Assembly (NCBI GenBank): GCA_964371555.1
Contig: CAYJMQ010000006.1
Span: forward strand, 1 to 58,971
Length of the DNA: 58,971 bases
Source of the DNA: CAYJMQ01 sp964371555
GTDB taxonomy: Bacteria; Bdellovibrionota; JACOXK01; 2-02-FULL-40-11
Direction: 5' to 3'
Shown: piece by piece, positions 6,813 to 15,736 of the stretch
Layout of the letters: each line of letters starts with the position of its first letter
Numbering within the stretch: the stretch's first letter is position 1
Made by a program: the position numbers and the translations under genes
The notes under the pieces: model-generated
What the model was told of the DNA's origin: nothing
Databases searched by the model: none
What the model saw: only the letters and a program-made list of their open reading frames with translations

Positions 6813-8849
6813 TTGATTGATCGCTTATCATCGATTTTTTTTATCTTCCTGTTTATAGCGCTCCCTCTTGCTTTCATCTCAACTCACACCCCTTATTATC
6901 CCTATGTTCACTCGGTGGCGCTTTTCACTCCGGTAAAAGAAACAGTCGCGCGGCTCATCACACTCCTTTTATTGGCGCTATTGGGTTACCAGTGGCTCTT
7001 TTTAAAAAAACCAGTGGTCAAAACAACCATCTATCTCCCCCTGCTGCTTCTTATCCTTTACCAGGCGCTCTCTTTGACATGGGCACATAATCCCTACCAG
7101 GGATTCGAACATTGGCTGCATTGGCTCACACTTTCCGCCTTCTTCTTTGTTTGTCTGAATTTATCGGACGGAGAGCTTCGGATACAAAAAATTATGAGGC
7201 TGTCGCTCTTTCCCGCGATCATTATCTGCGTCACAAGCCTGATCTGCTGTCTCTTTCAAGTCGATCTCCCCTTTTTTTCAAAACGCGATTTCTGGTGGGC
7301 CACCACGTTTGGAAATTATAAATTTGCCGGTGAATATATCGCGCCACTCATCTTTTGGGCGCTTGCGCTCTTCTCAATAGAATCCCAAAATAAAAAGCGG
7401 ATATTCTATCTTTGTATCGCGGCCGGCCTCTTTTTATCACTGATATTCCTTTTTAAAAGCAGGGCATCGCTGGTAGCTGTTTTAACGCTTTCCACCGCTG
7501 CCTCTTTTTTCTCTCCCTTTTTTAGGAATCTATTTTCTTCCAAAAAAAAGAGAAATGTTTTTTTGTCTTTCATCTGTTCCGGCATCCTGGTTTTACTTTT
7601 TCTGCGAATCCTCTCCCCAACGATTTTTGAAAGAGGGCATACGACGAATCTTCAAAGAGGGATCATCTGGAAAAATACGATCCGCCTGATTCATGATCAT
7701 CCCTGGCTGGGGGTAGGAATCGGAAATTTTAATCTGACCTATCCGTTCTATACGTTACCTAAAGACCGATATCTCATTCCGGAGACCTCTTATTGGGACG
7801 ATTTTGCCCGGCAAACTCACAATGAATATCTTCAGCTGTTCTCTGAATTGGGATTTCCCGGATTCCTCTTCTGCCTGGTCATATTCTTTATTGTCTTCAA
7901 AAATAGCTATCGCTATTTAAGAACGCCTTTAGATGAGAGGGCTGGCAGCCCGCAGGACCGCAGCCTGCAAGGCCGCCGCCCGCAGGGCTTTGTTTTTTTT
8001 CTTTTTCTCTCATTCCTCTGTCAGGCAATCATTGCTCTTTTTGTTTTCAATTTTCAAAATGCGGACACCTCTTTCTTTTTTGTCGCCACAACCGCATTTC
8101 TTATGAAAATAACACTCCCCCCAGTCGCAAGCCCATTTCCGAAGGAAATGGGCGCGCAGTATAATTATGAGACGAATCAGCCTGAAAGGCTGGTTCGTCT
8201 CCCTTATTTAAAAAGGCGGATTGTCACAGCTTTAATCACTCTCCCATTCTTTATATTTGCCGCCACTCTCTTATCCAAACATGCCCTATCTGTCTACTTC
8301 AGACAACAAGGCCAATCACTTCACTATGTGGCTGATTTCAAAGCAGTTTCCGTATTTCAGCGGGCGCTCAAATGGTCCCCCAACGACTGGGAAACACATT
8401 TTATGATCGGAAAAGGCTATGGAGACCACCTTTTCTTCCCTCAGGCTGTCTCGCATTTGAAAAAGTCTTTGGAACTCAACCCCTCGTATGTGTCGACATA
8501 CTATAATCTGGGGATCTATCTGGAAAAAAGTAAAAGATGGGAAGAAGCGGCCGACACGTTTCACGAGCTTCTAAAGATTGCGCCTGACTTTCGGAAAGCC
8601 AATGTACGCCTCGGAATAATCGCTCTTGAACAAAATAATGTAAAAGAGGCAAAGGCCTATTTTCAAAATGCCCTTCTCCCGGCAGCCTATCAACAATCAG
8701 CAATGGCAGAGGCCTACCGGGTACTTGCCCTCTGTCATTTACGCGAAGGAAACGATTCAAAGATATCCAAAGAATTTTTGGAATCTTTTTTAATTTCCCC
8801 CTCCATGGATGATTCAACATTGCAATTCTGGATGAAGAAGCTAGAGTGA
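6813..8849 (+). CDS. O-antigen ligase/polymerase-like membrane protein with TPR tail
   Basis: The 678-residue product has many transmembrane helices in the first ~440 residues, a Wzy_C-type region with LFKSRASLVAVL and the large loop motif DHPWLGVGIGNF, and a further helix near residue 470. A C-terminal TPR region follows (about 505-670: YVSTYYNLGIYLEKSKRWEE and similar). It probably joins or polymerises glycan at the periplasmic face. The start is TTG with only a weak ribosome binding site; no better start is visible. Two loops between helices are encoded by repeats: a 15-bp tandem repeat (7948-7992) and two hairpins (8131-8201). Confidence 0.8.
   Translation: MIDRLSSIFFIFLFIALPLAFISTHTPYYPYVHSVALFTPVKETVARLITLLLLALLGYQWLFLKKPVVKTTIYLPLLLLILYQALSLTWAHNPYQGFEHWLHWLTLSAFFFVCLNLSDGELRIQKIMRLSLFPAIIICVTSLICCLFQVDLPFFSKRDFWWATTFGNYKFAGEYIAPLIFWALALFSIESQNKKRIFYLCIAAGLFLSLIFLFKSRASLVAVLTLSTAASFFSPFFRNLFSSKKKRNVFLSFICSGILVLLFLRILSPTIFERGHTTNLQRGIIWKNTIRLIHDHPWLGVGIGNFNLTYPFYTLPKDRYLIPETSYWDDFARQTHNEYLQLFSELGFPGFLFCLVIFFIVFKNSYRYLRTPLDERAGSPQDRSLQGRRPQGFVFFLFLSFLCQAIIALFVFNFQNADTSFFFVATTAFLMKITLPPVASPFPKEMGAQYNYETNQPERLVRLPYLKRRIVTALITLPFFIFAATLLSKHALSVYFRQQGQSLHYVADFKAVSVFQRALKWSPNDWETHFMIGKGYGDHLFFPQAVSHLKKSLELNPSYVSTYYNLGIYLEKSKRWEEAADTFHELLKIAPDFRKANVRLGIIALEQNNVKEAKAYFQNALLPAAYQQSAMAEAYRVLALCHLREGNDSKISKEFLESFLISPSMDDSTLQFWMKKLE
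7948..7992. repeat. Three in-frame 15-bp tandem repeats inside the ligase gene
   Basis: Units are GCCCGCAGGACCGCA, GCCTGCAAGGCCGCC and GCCCGCAGGGCTTTG. They encode five-residue repeats (SPQDR, SLQGR, RPQGF) in a loop before a transmembrane helix. The GC-rich composition stands out from the flanking AT-rich membrane coding sequence, suggesting an inserted element. Confidence 0.85.
8131..8153. repeat. Perfect 10-bp stem hairpin inside the ligase gene
   Basis: GCCCATTTCC, loop GAA, then GGAAATGGGC. It lies in frame within the coding region, in a segment linking two hydrophobic stretches, 15 bases before a second hairpin. Confidence 0.85.
8169..8201. repeat. Second in-frame palindrome inside the ligase gene
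   Basis: GAGACGAATCAGCC, loop TGAAA, GGCTGGTTCGTCTC: a 14-bp stem with one mismatch. Its outer arms (GACGAAYCA and TGGTTCGTC) recur in the intergenic palindrome at 27407-27435, so both probably belong to one dispersed repeat family. Confidence 0.85.
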
Positions 8850-8862
8850 GGCTTCCAGCCTC
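8848..8862 (+). terminator. Weak hairpin at the end of the ligase gene
   Basis: GAGGCT-TCC-AGCCTC forms a 6-bp stem overlapping the stop codon. There is no T-tract directly after it, so termination is uncertain. Confidence 0.3.
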
Positions 8863-8872
8863 AATCTCATCT

Positions 8873-8902
8873 TTGACTACTACCCCGCATAAATGCTATT
8901 CT
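8873..8902 (+). promoter_or_regulatory. Candidate promoter of the repeat-containing surface protein gene
   Basis: TTGACT (8873-8878) and TATTCT (8897-8902) are 18 bases apart, giving a leader of about 85 bases before the ATG at 8995. Spacing and -10 match are only moderate. Confidence 0.4.
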
Positions 8903-8994
8903 TTTTATTAGTTAAATATTCTAAAAGGTGTCTTACCAATTAAAATTTAACGAATTTCCTGGTCTTCTTCATCTATATAGGGGTTTACACCCAA

Positions 8995-11601
8995 ATGCGT
9001 TTCTGGATCAGAAAAAAGGCATTTGGAGTAACCGAAAGCGCTTTTTTCAGAGGCTCTTTTCTCTTTTTATTGCTGCTCCCTTTTGAGGGATTCTCAGGCC
9101 ACACCCTTACGGGTGATGTCTTTGAAGATTTTGAGCCTCAAGATATCTCGATCACCCCGGGTGGGAAACTCGTCATCCAAAGCGGCGCAACAATCGATGT
9201 TCAGAGTGGGAGTACGATCAATGGCGTATGGGATTTTGGCTCGGCGACATCGATTGCGATCCCAAGTTCGGCAGCCCCTACGACAGACGCGACAGCCGAA
9301 ATCGCACTTGATACCAGCATCACGGGACACAAACCGCTTATCCAATATTATTCCGGGGCACAAAACATGACTGTCGTCGCCCTCCCAACACTAAACCTCG
9401 ATACAACCAATGGAGATGTGATCAAATACGATGCCACGGCACAGGAATTTAAGATGCAGCCGGACGACACCGGAGGGGGCGGGGGGGGATCGACCGATCT
9501 TGAAGGGGCATACCATACGGATACCGTCGGCGACGCCCAAATCACCATAGATGCAAGAGATATCAGTCTCAATCTCGCCGATAGTACGAGCGATTTTAGG
9601 GTATCGATTGACAATACAACAACCGGAGAGGTTACGACCGCTTTCGAAGTTGTAACCAGCGGCAGTGGCGCAACCATCGTCAATGCCCTCGATCTCTCCG
9701 ATCCAGACATCACAAACGCCCTCTCAATCGGGGAAAATAGAATCATAGGAACCTACTTCAATTGGGATGGCGGGGGACAGCTTGCCATAGGAAACAACGG
9801 CACAGGAATCGTTACCCTTCAGGGGGGAGGAGGCATCGATACCACGAGTAACGGTGACCTCAAACTCGCCCCTCATGGAACCGGCATCATAGACATCCCC
9901 ACAGGAATCACTTTTCGCCTCCCGCAAGCTTCCCCCACAGAAAACAAAAACGGCCTCTACTGGGATGCCGCTAACAATAAACTCTGTATAGACAAAGATT
10001 CAGACCTCTGCACCAGCGCCCTCGACGGGGCGGCAGCCGCAGGGCTCGATGCTTCTTATGATAACGGCCCCTTTATCACCGTCGATGCCGCAGATGTCGA
10101 CTTTAATCTCGCTAATTTCACAAACGATTACAAATTCTCCATTGATAATACTTCAGGCGGGGAAATTTCAACCGCCATGGAAATCACAACAAGCTCCACT
10201 GGAAGCACATTCGTGACCGCCCTCGATCTCTCCGATCCAGACATCACAAACGCCCTCTCAATCGGGGAAAATAGAATCATAGGAACCTACTTCAATTGGG
10301 ATGGCGGGGGACAGCTTGCCATAGGAAACAACGGCACAGGAATCGTTACCCTTCAGGGGGGAGGAGGCATCGATACCACGAGTAACGGTGACCTCAAACT
10401 CGCCCCTCATGGAACCGGCATCATAGACATCCCCACAGGAATCACTTTTCGCCTCCCGCAAGCTTCCCCCACAGAAAACAAAAACGGCCTCTACTGGGAT
10501 GCCGCTAACAATAAACTCTGTATAGACAAAGATTCAGACCTCTGCACCAGCGCCCTCGACGGGGCGGCAGCCGCAGGGCTCGATGCTTCTTATGATAACG
10601 GCCCCTTTATCACCGTCGATGCCGCAGATGTCGACTTTAATCTCGCTAATTTCACAAACGATTACAAATTCTCCATTGATAATACTTCAGGCGGGGAAAT
10701 TTCAACCGCCATGGAAATCACAACAAGCTCCACTGGAAGCACATTCGTGACCGCCCTCGATCTCTCCGATCCAGACATCACAAACGCCCTCTCAATCGGG
10801 GAAAATAGAATCATAGGAACCTACTTCAATTGGGATGGCGGGGGACAGCTTGCCATAGGAAACAACGGCACAGGAATCGTTACCCTTCAGGGGGGAGGAG
10901 GCATCGATACCACGAGTAACGGTGACCTCAAACTCGCCCCTCATGGAACCGGCATCATAGACATCCCCACAGGAATCACTTTTCGCCTCCCGCAAGCTTC
11001 CCCCAAAGAAAACAAAAATGGCCTCTACTGGGATGCCGCTAACAATAAACTCTGCATAGACAAAAATCCCGATGTGTGTGTCACACTGGCACTTCTCAAT
11101 TTAGACAACGAGCAGTTAAAGATTCTTTCAGATTTCTTAAGCCACAAGGAAGGAATCGAAAAATTGACCCGGATCATCTCTGATCGCGAGAGAATAGAAA
11201 AAATTGCGTTCATTTCAAATATAGAGTTTACGCCAGCGCCATTCACAAGCCCGGCAGCTCAGCCAGACCAACCAGACCAAATTGAAGAGAAGAAAAAATT
11301 GGCAACGATAGAAAGAATCTCAAAAGGGGAGACATGGACCACCGGTCGTCCCTTTGACCGGGGATCGGCCGGGCTTGTGAATGGCGAAATCTTTGTAGAG
11401 CTCCATCCCAAGTTTTTAAAAACAATAGCAGGATCCTCACAGATTCCTGAATATTACGTCCAGATCACGCCGACTTCGACAGATGTAAAAGGTCCACTCG
11501 TCGTTCTAAAAGGGGATGCAGGCTTTCGAGTCATTGACATCGGCGGAAAAACCAACGCCACATTTGATTGGGAAGCCAGCGCTCATCTTCAGGAGAATTA
11601 A
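8995..11601 (+). CDS. Secreted fibre-like protein with three near-identical 178-residue repeats
   Basis: The 868-residue product has a Sec signal (hydrophobic run near residues 20-32) followed by FEDFEPQDISITPGG, a motif shared with the protein at 14392-15618. The rest is Gly/Thr/Asn/Asp-rich sequence of the kind seen in beta-helical fibres and tail-fibre-like proteins (TTSNGDLKLAPHGTGIIDI). Residues about 231-690 are 2.6 copies of a 178-residue unit. Each full unit carries NGLYWDAANNKLCIDKDSDLC with two cysteines. The C-terminal ~100 residues (VNGEIFVELHPKF ... GFRVIDIGGK) resemble the end of the 14392-15618 protein. No enzymatic motif is seen. It is probably exported and on the cell surface or in the matrix; the exact role is unknown. 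Confidence 0.85.
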   Translation: MRFWIRKKAFGVTESAFFRGSFLFLLLLPFEGFSGHTLTGDVFEDFEPQDISITPGGKLVIQSGATIDVQSGSTINGVWDFGSATSIAIPSSAAPTTDATAEIALDTSITGHKPLIQYYSGAQNMTVVALPTLNLDTTNGDVIKYDATAQEFKMQPDDTGGGGGGSTDLEGAYHTDTVGDAQITIDARDISLNLADSTSDFRVSIDNTTTGEVTTAFEVVTSGSGATIVNALDLSDPDITNALSIGENRIIGTYFNWDGGGQLAIGNNGTGIVTLQGGGGIDTTSNGDLKLAPHGTGIIDIPTGITFRLPQASPTENKNGLYWDAANNKLCIDKDSDLCTSALDGAAAAGLDASYDNGPFITVDAADVDFNLANFTNDYKFSIDNTSGGEISTAMEITTSSTGSTFVTALDLSDPDITNALSIGENRIIGTYFNWDGGGQLAIGNNGTGIVTLQGGGGIDTTSNGDLKLAPHGTGIIDIPTGITFRLPQASPTENKNGLYWDAANNKLCIDKDSDLCTSALDGAAAAGLDASYDNGPFITVDAADVDFNLANFTNDYKFSIDNTSGGEISTAMEITTSSTGSTFVTALDLSDPDITNALSIGENRIIGTYFNWDGGGQLAIGNNGTGIVTLQGGGGIDTTSNGDLKLAPHGTGIIDIPTGITFRLPQASPKENKNGLYWDAANNKLCIDKNPDVCVTLALLNLDNEQLKILSDFLSHKEGIEKLTRIISDRERIEKIAFISNIEFTPAPFTSPAAQPDQPDQIEEKKKLATIERISKGETWTTGRPFDRGSAGLVNGEIFVELHPKFLKTIAGSSQIPEYYVQITPTSTDVKGPLVVLKGDAGFRVIDIGGKTNATFDWEASAHLQEN
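9685..11064. repeat. 534-bp tandem repeat, 2.6 copies
   Basis: Units begin at 9685, 10219 and 10753 with GCCCTCGATCTCTCC. The first two appear identical base for base. The third ends after about 310 bases and shows a few substitutions near its end (from about 11006). The period of 534 bases is 178 codons, so copy-number change keeps the reading frame. Near identity at silent sites indicates recent duplication or gene conversion. Confidence 0.95.
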
Positions 11602-11620
11602 GGACTGGGATCGTTCTTAG

Positions 11621-11650
11621 TTGACATATTCTATGTTATTCTATTAGAAT
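11621..11650 (+). promoter_or_regulatory. Promoter of the AAA ATPase gene
   Basis: TTGACA (11621-11626) and TAGAAT (11645-11650) are 18 bases apart. The -10 box lies inside the palindrome at 11641-11661, so a protein bound there would block RNA polymerase. Confidence 0.65.
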
Positions 11651-11661
11651 AATTCTAATAG
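11641..11661. promoter_or_regulatory. Perfect palindrome overlapping the -10 box, likely operator
   Basis: CTATTAGAAT, centre A, ATTCTAATAG: perfect 10-bp half sites. It covers the -10 box and the expected transcription start, 11 bases before the ATG at 11673. The bound regulator is unknown. Confidence 0.6.
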
Positions 11662-11672
11662 GATAATACAGC

Positions 11673-12794
11673 ATGAGAAATCCTTTTACGCTGGGTCTCA
11701 TTGAAGAAGAAGAAAAGTTTTGCAATCGCCGCCAGGAGCGCAAGGAGCTTCTGCAATATGCAAAAAACGGGCATAACGTTGTCATTTATTCCCCTCGTCG
11801 GTATGGAAAATCTTCCCTGGTCAATATCCTTCAAAAGGATCTTTCTAAGGATAAATTTCTCACAGCTTATATCGATCTTTTTCCCATTGCTTCCGCCAAA
11901 GCTGCAACACAAAGAATAGTTTCGGGTTTATTGAAGGGATTTGGAAGAGGAATAGATCCACGATCTTTTCTGGAAAAAATGAAAGATGTTTTTCTGCGTG
12001 TACGCCCTGTAATGAGCGTAGAGCCTGAAGGGGTGCAGTTTTCAGCACAGCTTGAATCTGATGCCGACCCTTTGGTTCTTTTAGAAGATTGTCTGGAAGG
12101 GGTAGGAAAATGGATCAAAAAAGTCAAAAAAAGAGCCTTTGTGGTCTTTGATGAATTTCAGGAAATCACCCAACTCCCCGAGGCAAAAGCAATTGAAGGA
12201 GTTATACGCTCGAAGATTCAGTCTCATCACGATATTGCGTACTTCTTCGTTGGAAGCAGAAGAAGTGTTTTGAAAGATATCTTCACCGCAAAGAATCGCC
12301 CCTTTTATAAAAGCGCTTTTCTTTATTCTCTTGGGAAAATTTCTGAGAAAGAATTTGTCGATTTTCTGATGGTTCATTTCAAAAACTCAGGTAAAACATG
12401 TCCTGAGGAAATTTGTCAAAAAATATACAATCTTGTTCAGGGCTATCCATATTATGTTCAAAAATTATCATCTTTGGTTTGGGATGGAAGTGACAAAAAA
12501 CCATCCATCGGTATTTTGGATAGGGCTTATAGGATCCTTTTGCAAAGCGAAATACCTGATTTTGAAGCCCATTGGAGCGGGCTGACAAATGTTCAGAAGC
12601 AGCTGTTGCAAACATTGGCCAAACAGCCCACTTCTTCTCTTTTTTCCAAAGATTATTTAAAACAACATAGCTTGTCGATTGGCGGGGTCCAAAAAGCATT
12701 AAAAGCCTTGCTTGAAAAGGATCTTATTGAGAAAACCAAAGAAAAATACATACTTACAGATCCCATGATGGCAGAGTGGTTGAAGTTCTCTTAA
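11673..12794 (+). CDS. AAA ATPase of the archaeal-type ATPase family
   Basis: The 373-residue product has an N-terminal FCNRRQERKEL lead-in, Walker A SPRRYGKSSL (about residues 40-49), Walker B AFVVFDEFQEI, and the sensor-like YFFVGSRRSVL segment. A C-terminal winged-helix-like region follows. This is the MoxR/STAND-like P-loop family often called 'ATPase predominantly from Archaea' (PF01637). Members are frequent in mobile or accessory regions; the role is usually unknown. The ATG has the binding site AGGA nine bases upstream. The stop overlaps the convergent FG-GAP gene by four bases (TTAA). It is the only gene in its transcript, under a palindromic operator. Confidence 0.85.
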   Translation: MRNPFTLGLIEEEEKFCNRRQERKELLQYAKNGHNVVIYSPRRYGKSSLVNILQKDLSKDKFLTAYIDLFPIASAKAATQRIVSGLLKGFGRGIDPRSFLEKMKDVFLRVRPVMSVEPEGVQFSAQLESDADPLVLLEDCLEGVGKWIKKVKKRAFVVFDEFQEITQLPEAKAIEGVIRSKIQSHHDIAYFFVGSRRSVLKDIFTAKNRPFYKSAFLYSLGKISEKEFVDFLMVHFKNSGKTCPEEICQKIYNLVQGYPYYVQKLSSLVWDGSDKKPSIGILDRAYRILLQSEIPDFEAHWSGLTNVQKQLLQTLAKQPTSSLFSKDYLKQHSLSIGGVQKALKALLEKDLIEKTKEKYILTDPMMAEWLKFS

Positions 12795-14386
12795 GGACCG
12801 GGATTATTTCTCCCACCGCCGACACTGGCTCCGAGCTCATCGAGCACCGCTTTTCCAACGATGGTCATATCTGAATTTTCGGCCGCTCTATTCGTTCCTG
12901 TAATACGACTTGAGCTGCCAAAGAAGAGATACGCAGCGCCCGCATCGCTCCCACCGTCATCATTTCCCGATGCACCGGAAAGAATATCCGGCACCCCGTT
13001 GCTATTGACATCCCCAACGCCAGAAACACTCTTCCCAAAATCATCTGAGGAAACCTTCCCCATAATCGTCAGTTCTGCCGGGGAACTACCTGCGAGATCC
13101 CTTGTTGCGCCACTCAAGCTCCCCGACCCATAGAGGACATAAATAGCCCCCGAATTTAAGCCCCCACTATCATTGCGAAAGGCCCCCATCACAATATCGT
13201 CAAAACCATCATCATCGATGTCTCCAGCCCCGGCTAAACCATTTCCCAAATAATCGTAGTTTGAACGCCCGAGAATGGTAACATCAGGCGCCCCCCCACT
13301 AAAAAGATCGTGTGTGCCGCTCAAACCTGTTGAGCCAAAGAAAACATAGACAGCCCCATTGTTATTGCCGCCACCTGCTTTGTTATAGCGATGGGCGCCA
13401 ACGATCAAATCATCGAAACCATCCCTGTTGACGTCTCCGGAGCCAGAGAGGGCCCTCCCCCCCAAATAGTCGTCCCCCCCTTTTCCAAGAACCGTCATAT
13501 CGGCCGATTGCTGGTTTAATTGTATGGTGCGGCTTAAATTGCTTGCCCCAAAAAAGACATAAGCCGCCCCTTCCTGATAGCCGCCAGTGCCATCATTGTT
13601 ATTTGGCGCGCCGATCCACAGATCATCAAATCCATCCCGATTGAGATCGCCCCCTCCGGAAACCGCTCTCCCCAAATTATCGCTCGATGCTTTTCCCAGA
13701 ACACTGACATCCGAAAATCCGGCGCCTCCCAGATCTTTTGTCCCACTTAAAGTCGAGGAACCATAAAAAACATAGGCTGTCCCCCCATCTGAAGTTAGAT
13801 CGTCATTCAAATGCGCTCCCACAATAAAATCATCAAAACCATCTCCATTAACATCCCCGGCCCCTGAAACAGAAATTCCCAGACTGTCCCCAGCTGCCTT
13901 CCCGATCACGCTGAAGTCGGCAAATTGCCCGGCCGAAAGATCTTTGGTTGTTCCACCGAGCGTCGTTAAACCAAAAAAGAGATAGGCTGCCCCCGCGTCC
14001 GCGGCCCTGTCATCATTGAGGTTTGCCCCCAAAAGAATGTCATCAATCCCATCGCCATTCACGTCGCCGGCTGAGGCAACGCTTCTTCCGACCCCATCGT
14101 TAGCGGCCTTACCGACGACTGTGAAATCTGCTGAATCACCCGTTGAAAAATTTTTTGTGCCACTCAGTGTTGTAGCGCCAAAAAAAACATAGGCGTTGCC
14201 GCCGGTATTTGTCATATCGCTTCCAATAATGAAATCGTGCCGCCCATCGCCATTAAAATCGGAGCCTATTGTCTTTAATGGAGAATCAATCAGCGGTTCT
14301 ACTTCCGGAGGGGATGATAAAAATGCTGAGAGAAATATAAGCGCAATCCCGCCGCCGAAAAAACCGTAAAGATGAATCTTATTCAC
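12791..14386 (-). CDS. FG-GAP repeat (integrin-alpha-like propeller) secreted protein
   Basis: The 531-residue product begins with a hydrophobic signal/anchor (GGGIALIFLSAFL). It then has seven or eight repeats of about 64 residues with calcium-binding loops of the type DVNGDGIDDILLGA and blades ending AYVFFG, which together form a beta-propeller. It is exported and probably a surface adhesion or scaffold protein. It ends with NNPGP. The start is GTG, with a GA-rich binding site (GAGATAGG) overlapping the end of the upstream gene, five bases away; the two are probably co-transcribed. Confidence 0.9.
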   Translation of the reverse strand: MNKIHLYGFFGGGIALIFLSAFLSSPPEVEPLIDSPLKTIGSDFNGDGRHDFIIGSDMTNTGGNAYVFFGATTLSGTKNFSTGDSADFTVVGKAANDGVGRSVASAGDVNGDGIDDILLGANLNDDRAADAGAAYLFFGLTTLGGTTKDLSAGQFADFSVIGKAAGDSLGISVSGAGDVNGDGFDDFIVGAHLNDDLTSDGGTAYVFYGSSTLSGTKDLGGAGFSDVSVLGKASSDNLGRAVSGGGDLNRDGFDDLWIGAPNNNDGTGGYQEGAAYVFFGASNLSRTIQLNQQSADMTVLGKGGDDYLGGRALSGSGDVNRDGFDDLIVGAHRYNKAGGGNNNGAVYVFFGSTGLSGTHDLFSGGAPDVTILGRSNYDYLGNGLAGAGDIDDDGFDDIVMGAFRNDSGGLNSGAIYVLYGSGSLSGATRDLAGSSPAELTIMGKVSSDDFGKSVSGVGDVNSNGVPDILSGASGNDDGGSDAGAAYLFFGSSSRITGTNRAAENSDMTIVGKAVLDELGASVGGGRNNPGP

Positions 14387-14391
14387 ATAGC

Positions 14392-15618
14392 CTATCTCAG
14401 TCGCTCATAAGTCGCTGGATCGACATAGCTCACCCCTTCGAGCCCGCGTCTGAAGGCCTCAACCCTCCAGTAGAAGGGGGCGCTGGCTCTCCCACCGTCT
14501 GATTCTCTGACGCTAAATCCGGTATCAGAGGTGCGACTCACAAAGAGCCCTTTACAATCCCCCCCAGGTGTCAGCTGAACAAAAAATGGCGTAGACGGGC
14601 TGATCGTTACCAGTTCCAGAAAGCGGGGATCCAACTTAACGGAAGCCTCGCCATTCACAAGCCACCCCACCCCGACTTCCATTACAAGGGCTCTCATCGA
14701 TTCATGAGCAAATGAAACGATCTCGCTTCTATCCGGAAGGGCGCGAATATAAACCCTCTCCCCCTTTACCCTTGTATCTTTTTCAAACGTTACATCGTTT
14801 GAATGTTGTTCATGCGTATGGAGACGATCGGCCACAGACTGCTGCCCTGAAATCAGCAGTGCGAGATCTTTTTTTTGCAGGTTTTTCTCTTTCGTCACCT
14901 TTGATAATTCAACGAACGCGGGCGAAAGGTTTGTCACCTCTCTGACAATCTCCACTTCCCTGTTCACACTCTGCACTTCATTGCTCACACTCTTCACTTC
15001 CCTGTTCACACTCTGCATTTCATTGCTCACACGATCGACCTTTTTTTCAAGCGATGACAAAAGCTTCATTTTGTCATTAAGCGTATTCCCGACATTAGCA
15101 AGGTTCGACTGCATTTCAAAAAATGCCGGATTCCACAGATCGCCCGAGAGTGAAATATCCCCCTGAACCTCTATCGTCTTTCCGTGTGGAACATTGTCGG
15201 GAGGGAAAATGAAAAGCGTCTTTCCTGACCCGATGTCAATAATCGGAGCGCCTCCGGTACCGAGGGTCAAATCCTGCCGGATGCTCACACTGTCTGTCAG
15301 CGTATTCACAGCAAAAACGGTGTTGGTGGCAGCATCCCTGACAACAAATGCGGTTGCTGAATCTAGTGTAATTGTCAGAGCGGTATCGAGAGTAAAAGTA
15401 GCCCCCGACTGAACATGGAGCGTCCCGCCATTTAGGATATTCAATGTGCCGCCAGAGGTGATATTGATATCTTCCGGTTCAAAATCTTCAAAGAATTCTT
15501 GCGCGGCCAGAGGACTTATCAAAAGATTGATAGGGAATAAGAAGATGATAAAAGCTGAAACCAGAAAAAGTAGAAAAGCCTGGAAAACCTGGAAATAATG
15601 ATAGACGGCGTTTGTCAT
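14392..15618 (-). CDS. Secreted fibre-like protein with coiled coil and conserved C-terminal domain
   Basis: The product is about 408 residues. It has a long hydrophobic signal segment, the motif FFEDFEPEDINITSGG shared with the 8995-11601 protein, a repetitive beta-rich region, and a coiled coil (about residues 180-235) built from SVNREV/SVSNEV repeats. A LHTH motif follows, then a C-terminal domain (NGEASVKLDPRFLEL ... FFVQLTPGGDCKGLFV ... WRVEAFRRG) that resembles the other protein's end. The architecture recalls trimeric fibres. The ATG at 15618 follows GGGAGGTG; an upstream in-frame TTG would place that site inside the gene, so the ATG is preferred. Confidence 0.85.
   Translation of the reverse strand: MTNAVYHYFQVFQAFLLFLVSAFIIFLFPINLLISPLAAQEFFEDFEPEDINITSGGTLNILNGGTLHVQSGATFTLDTALTITLDSATAFVVRDAATNTVFAVNTLTDSVSIRQDLTLGTGGAPIIDIGSGKTLFIFPPDNVPHGKTIEVQGDISLSGDLWNPAFFEMQSNLANVGNTLNDKMKLLSSLEKKVDRVSNEMQSVNREVKSVSNEVQSVNREVEIVREVTNLSPAFVELSKVTKEKNLQKKDLALLISGQQSVADRLHTHEQHSNDVTFEKDTRVKGERVYIRALPDRSEIVSFAHESMRALVMEVGVGWLVNGEASVKLDPRFLELVTISPSTPFFVQLTPGGDCKGLFVSRTSDTGFSVRESDGGRASAPFYWRVEAFRRGLEGVSYVDPATYERLR
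14953..15032. repeat. 42-bp tandem duplication in the coiled-coil region
   Basis: Two copies (starting 14953 and 14995) differ at very few bases and encode the 14-residue coiled-coil repeat. The period is two heptads, so duplication lengthens the coil in register. Confidence 0.9.
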
Positions 15619-15736
15619 AACACCTCCCTTGTTTTTCAAATAGAATCCTTTACAAGATGATTCATCTGTAAACGACCATTAAATTTTTTACTGACTTTTT
15701 TAGCGAGACTGCTTAAGAATTCAAATGTTATTGATA

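Noticed and set aside
9724..10995. Three identical 67-residue minus-strand frames (9724, 10258, 10792)
   Set aside because: They are antisense shadows of the 534-bp tandem repeat and simply repeat with it; no ribosome binding site or domain.
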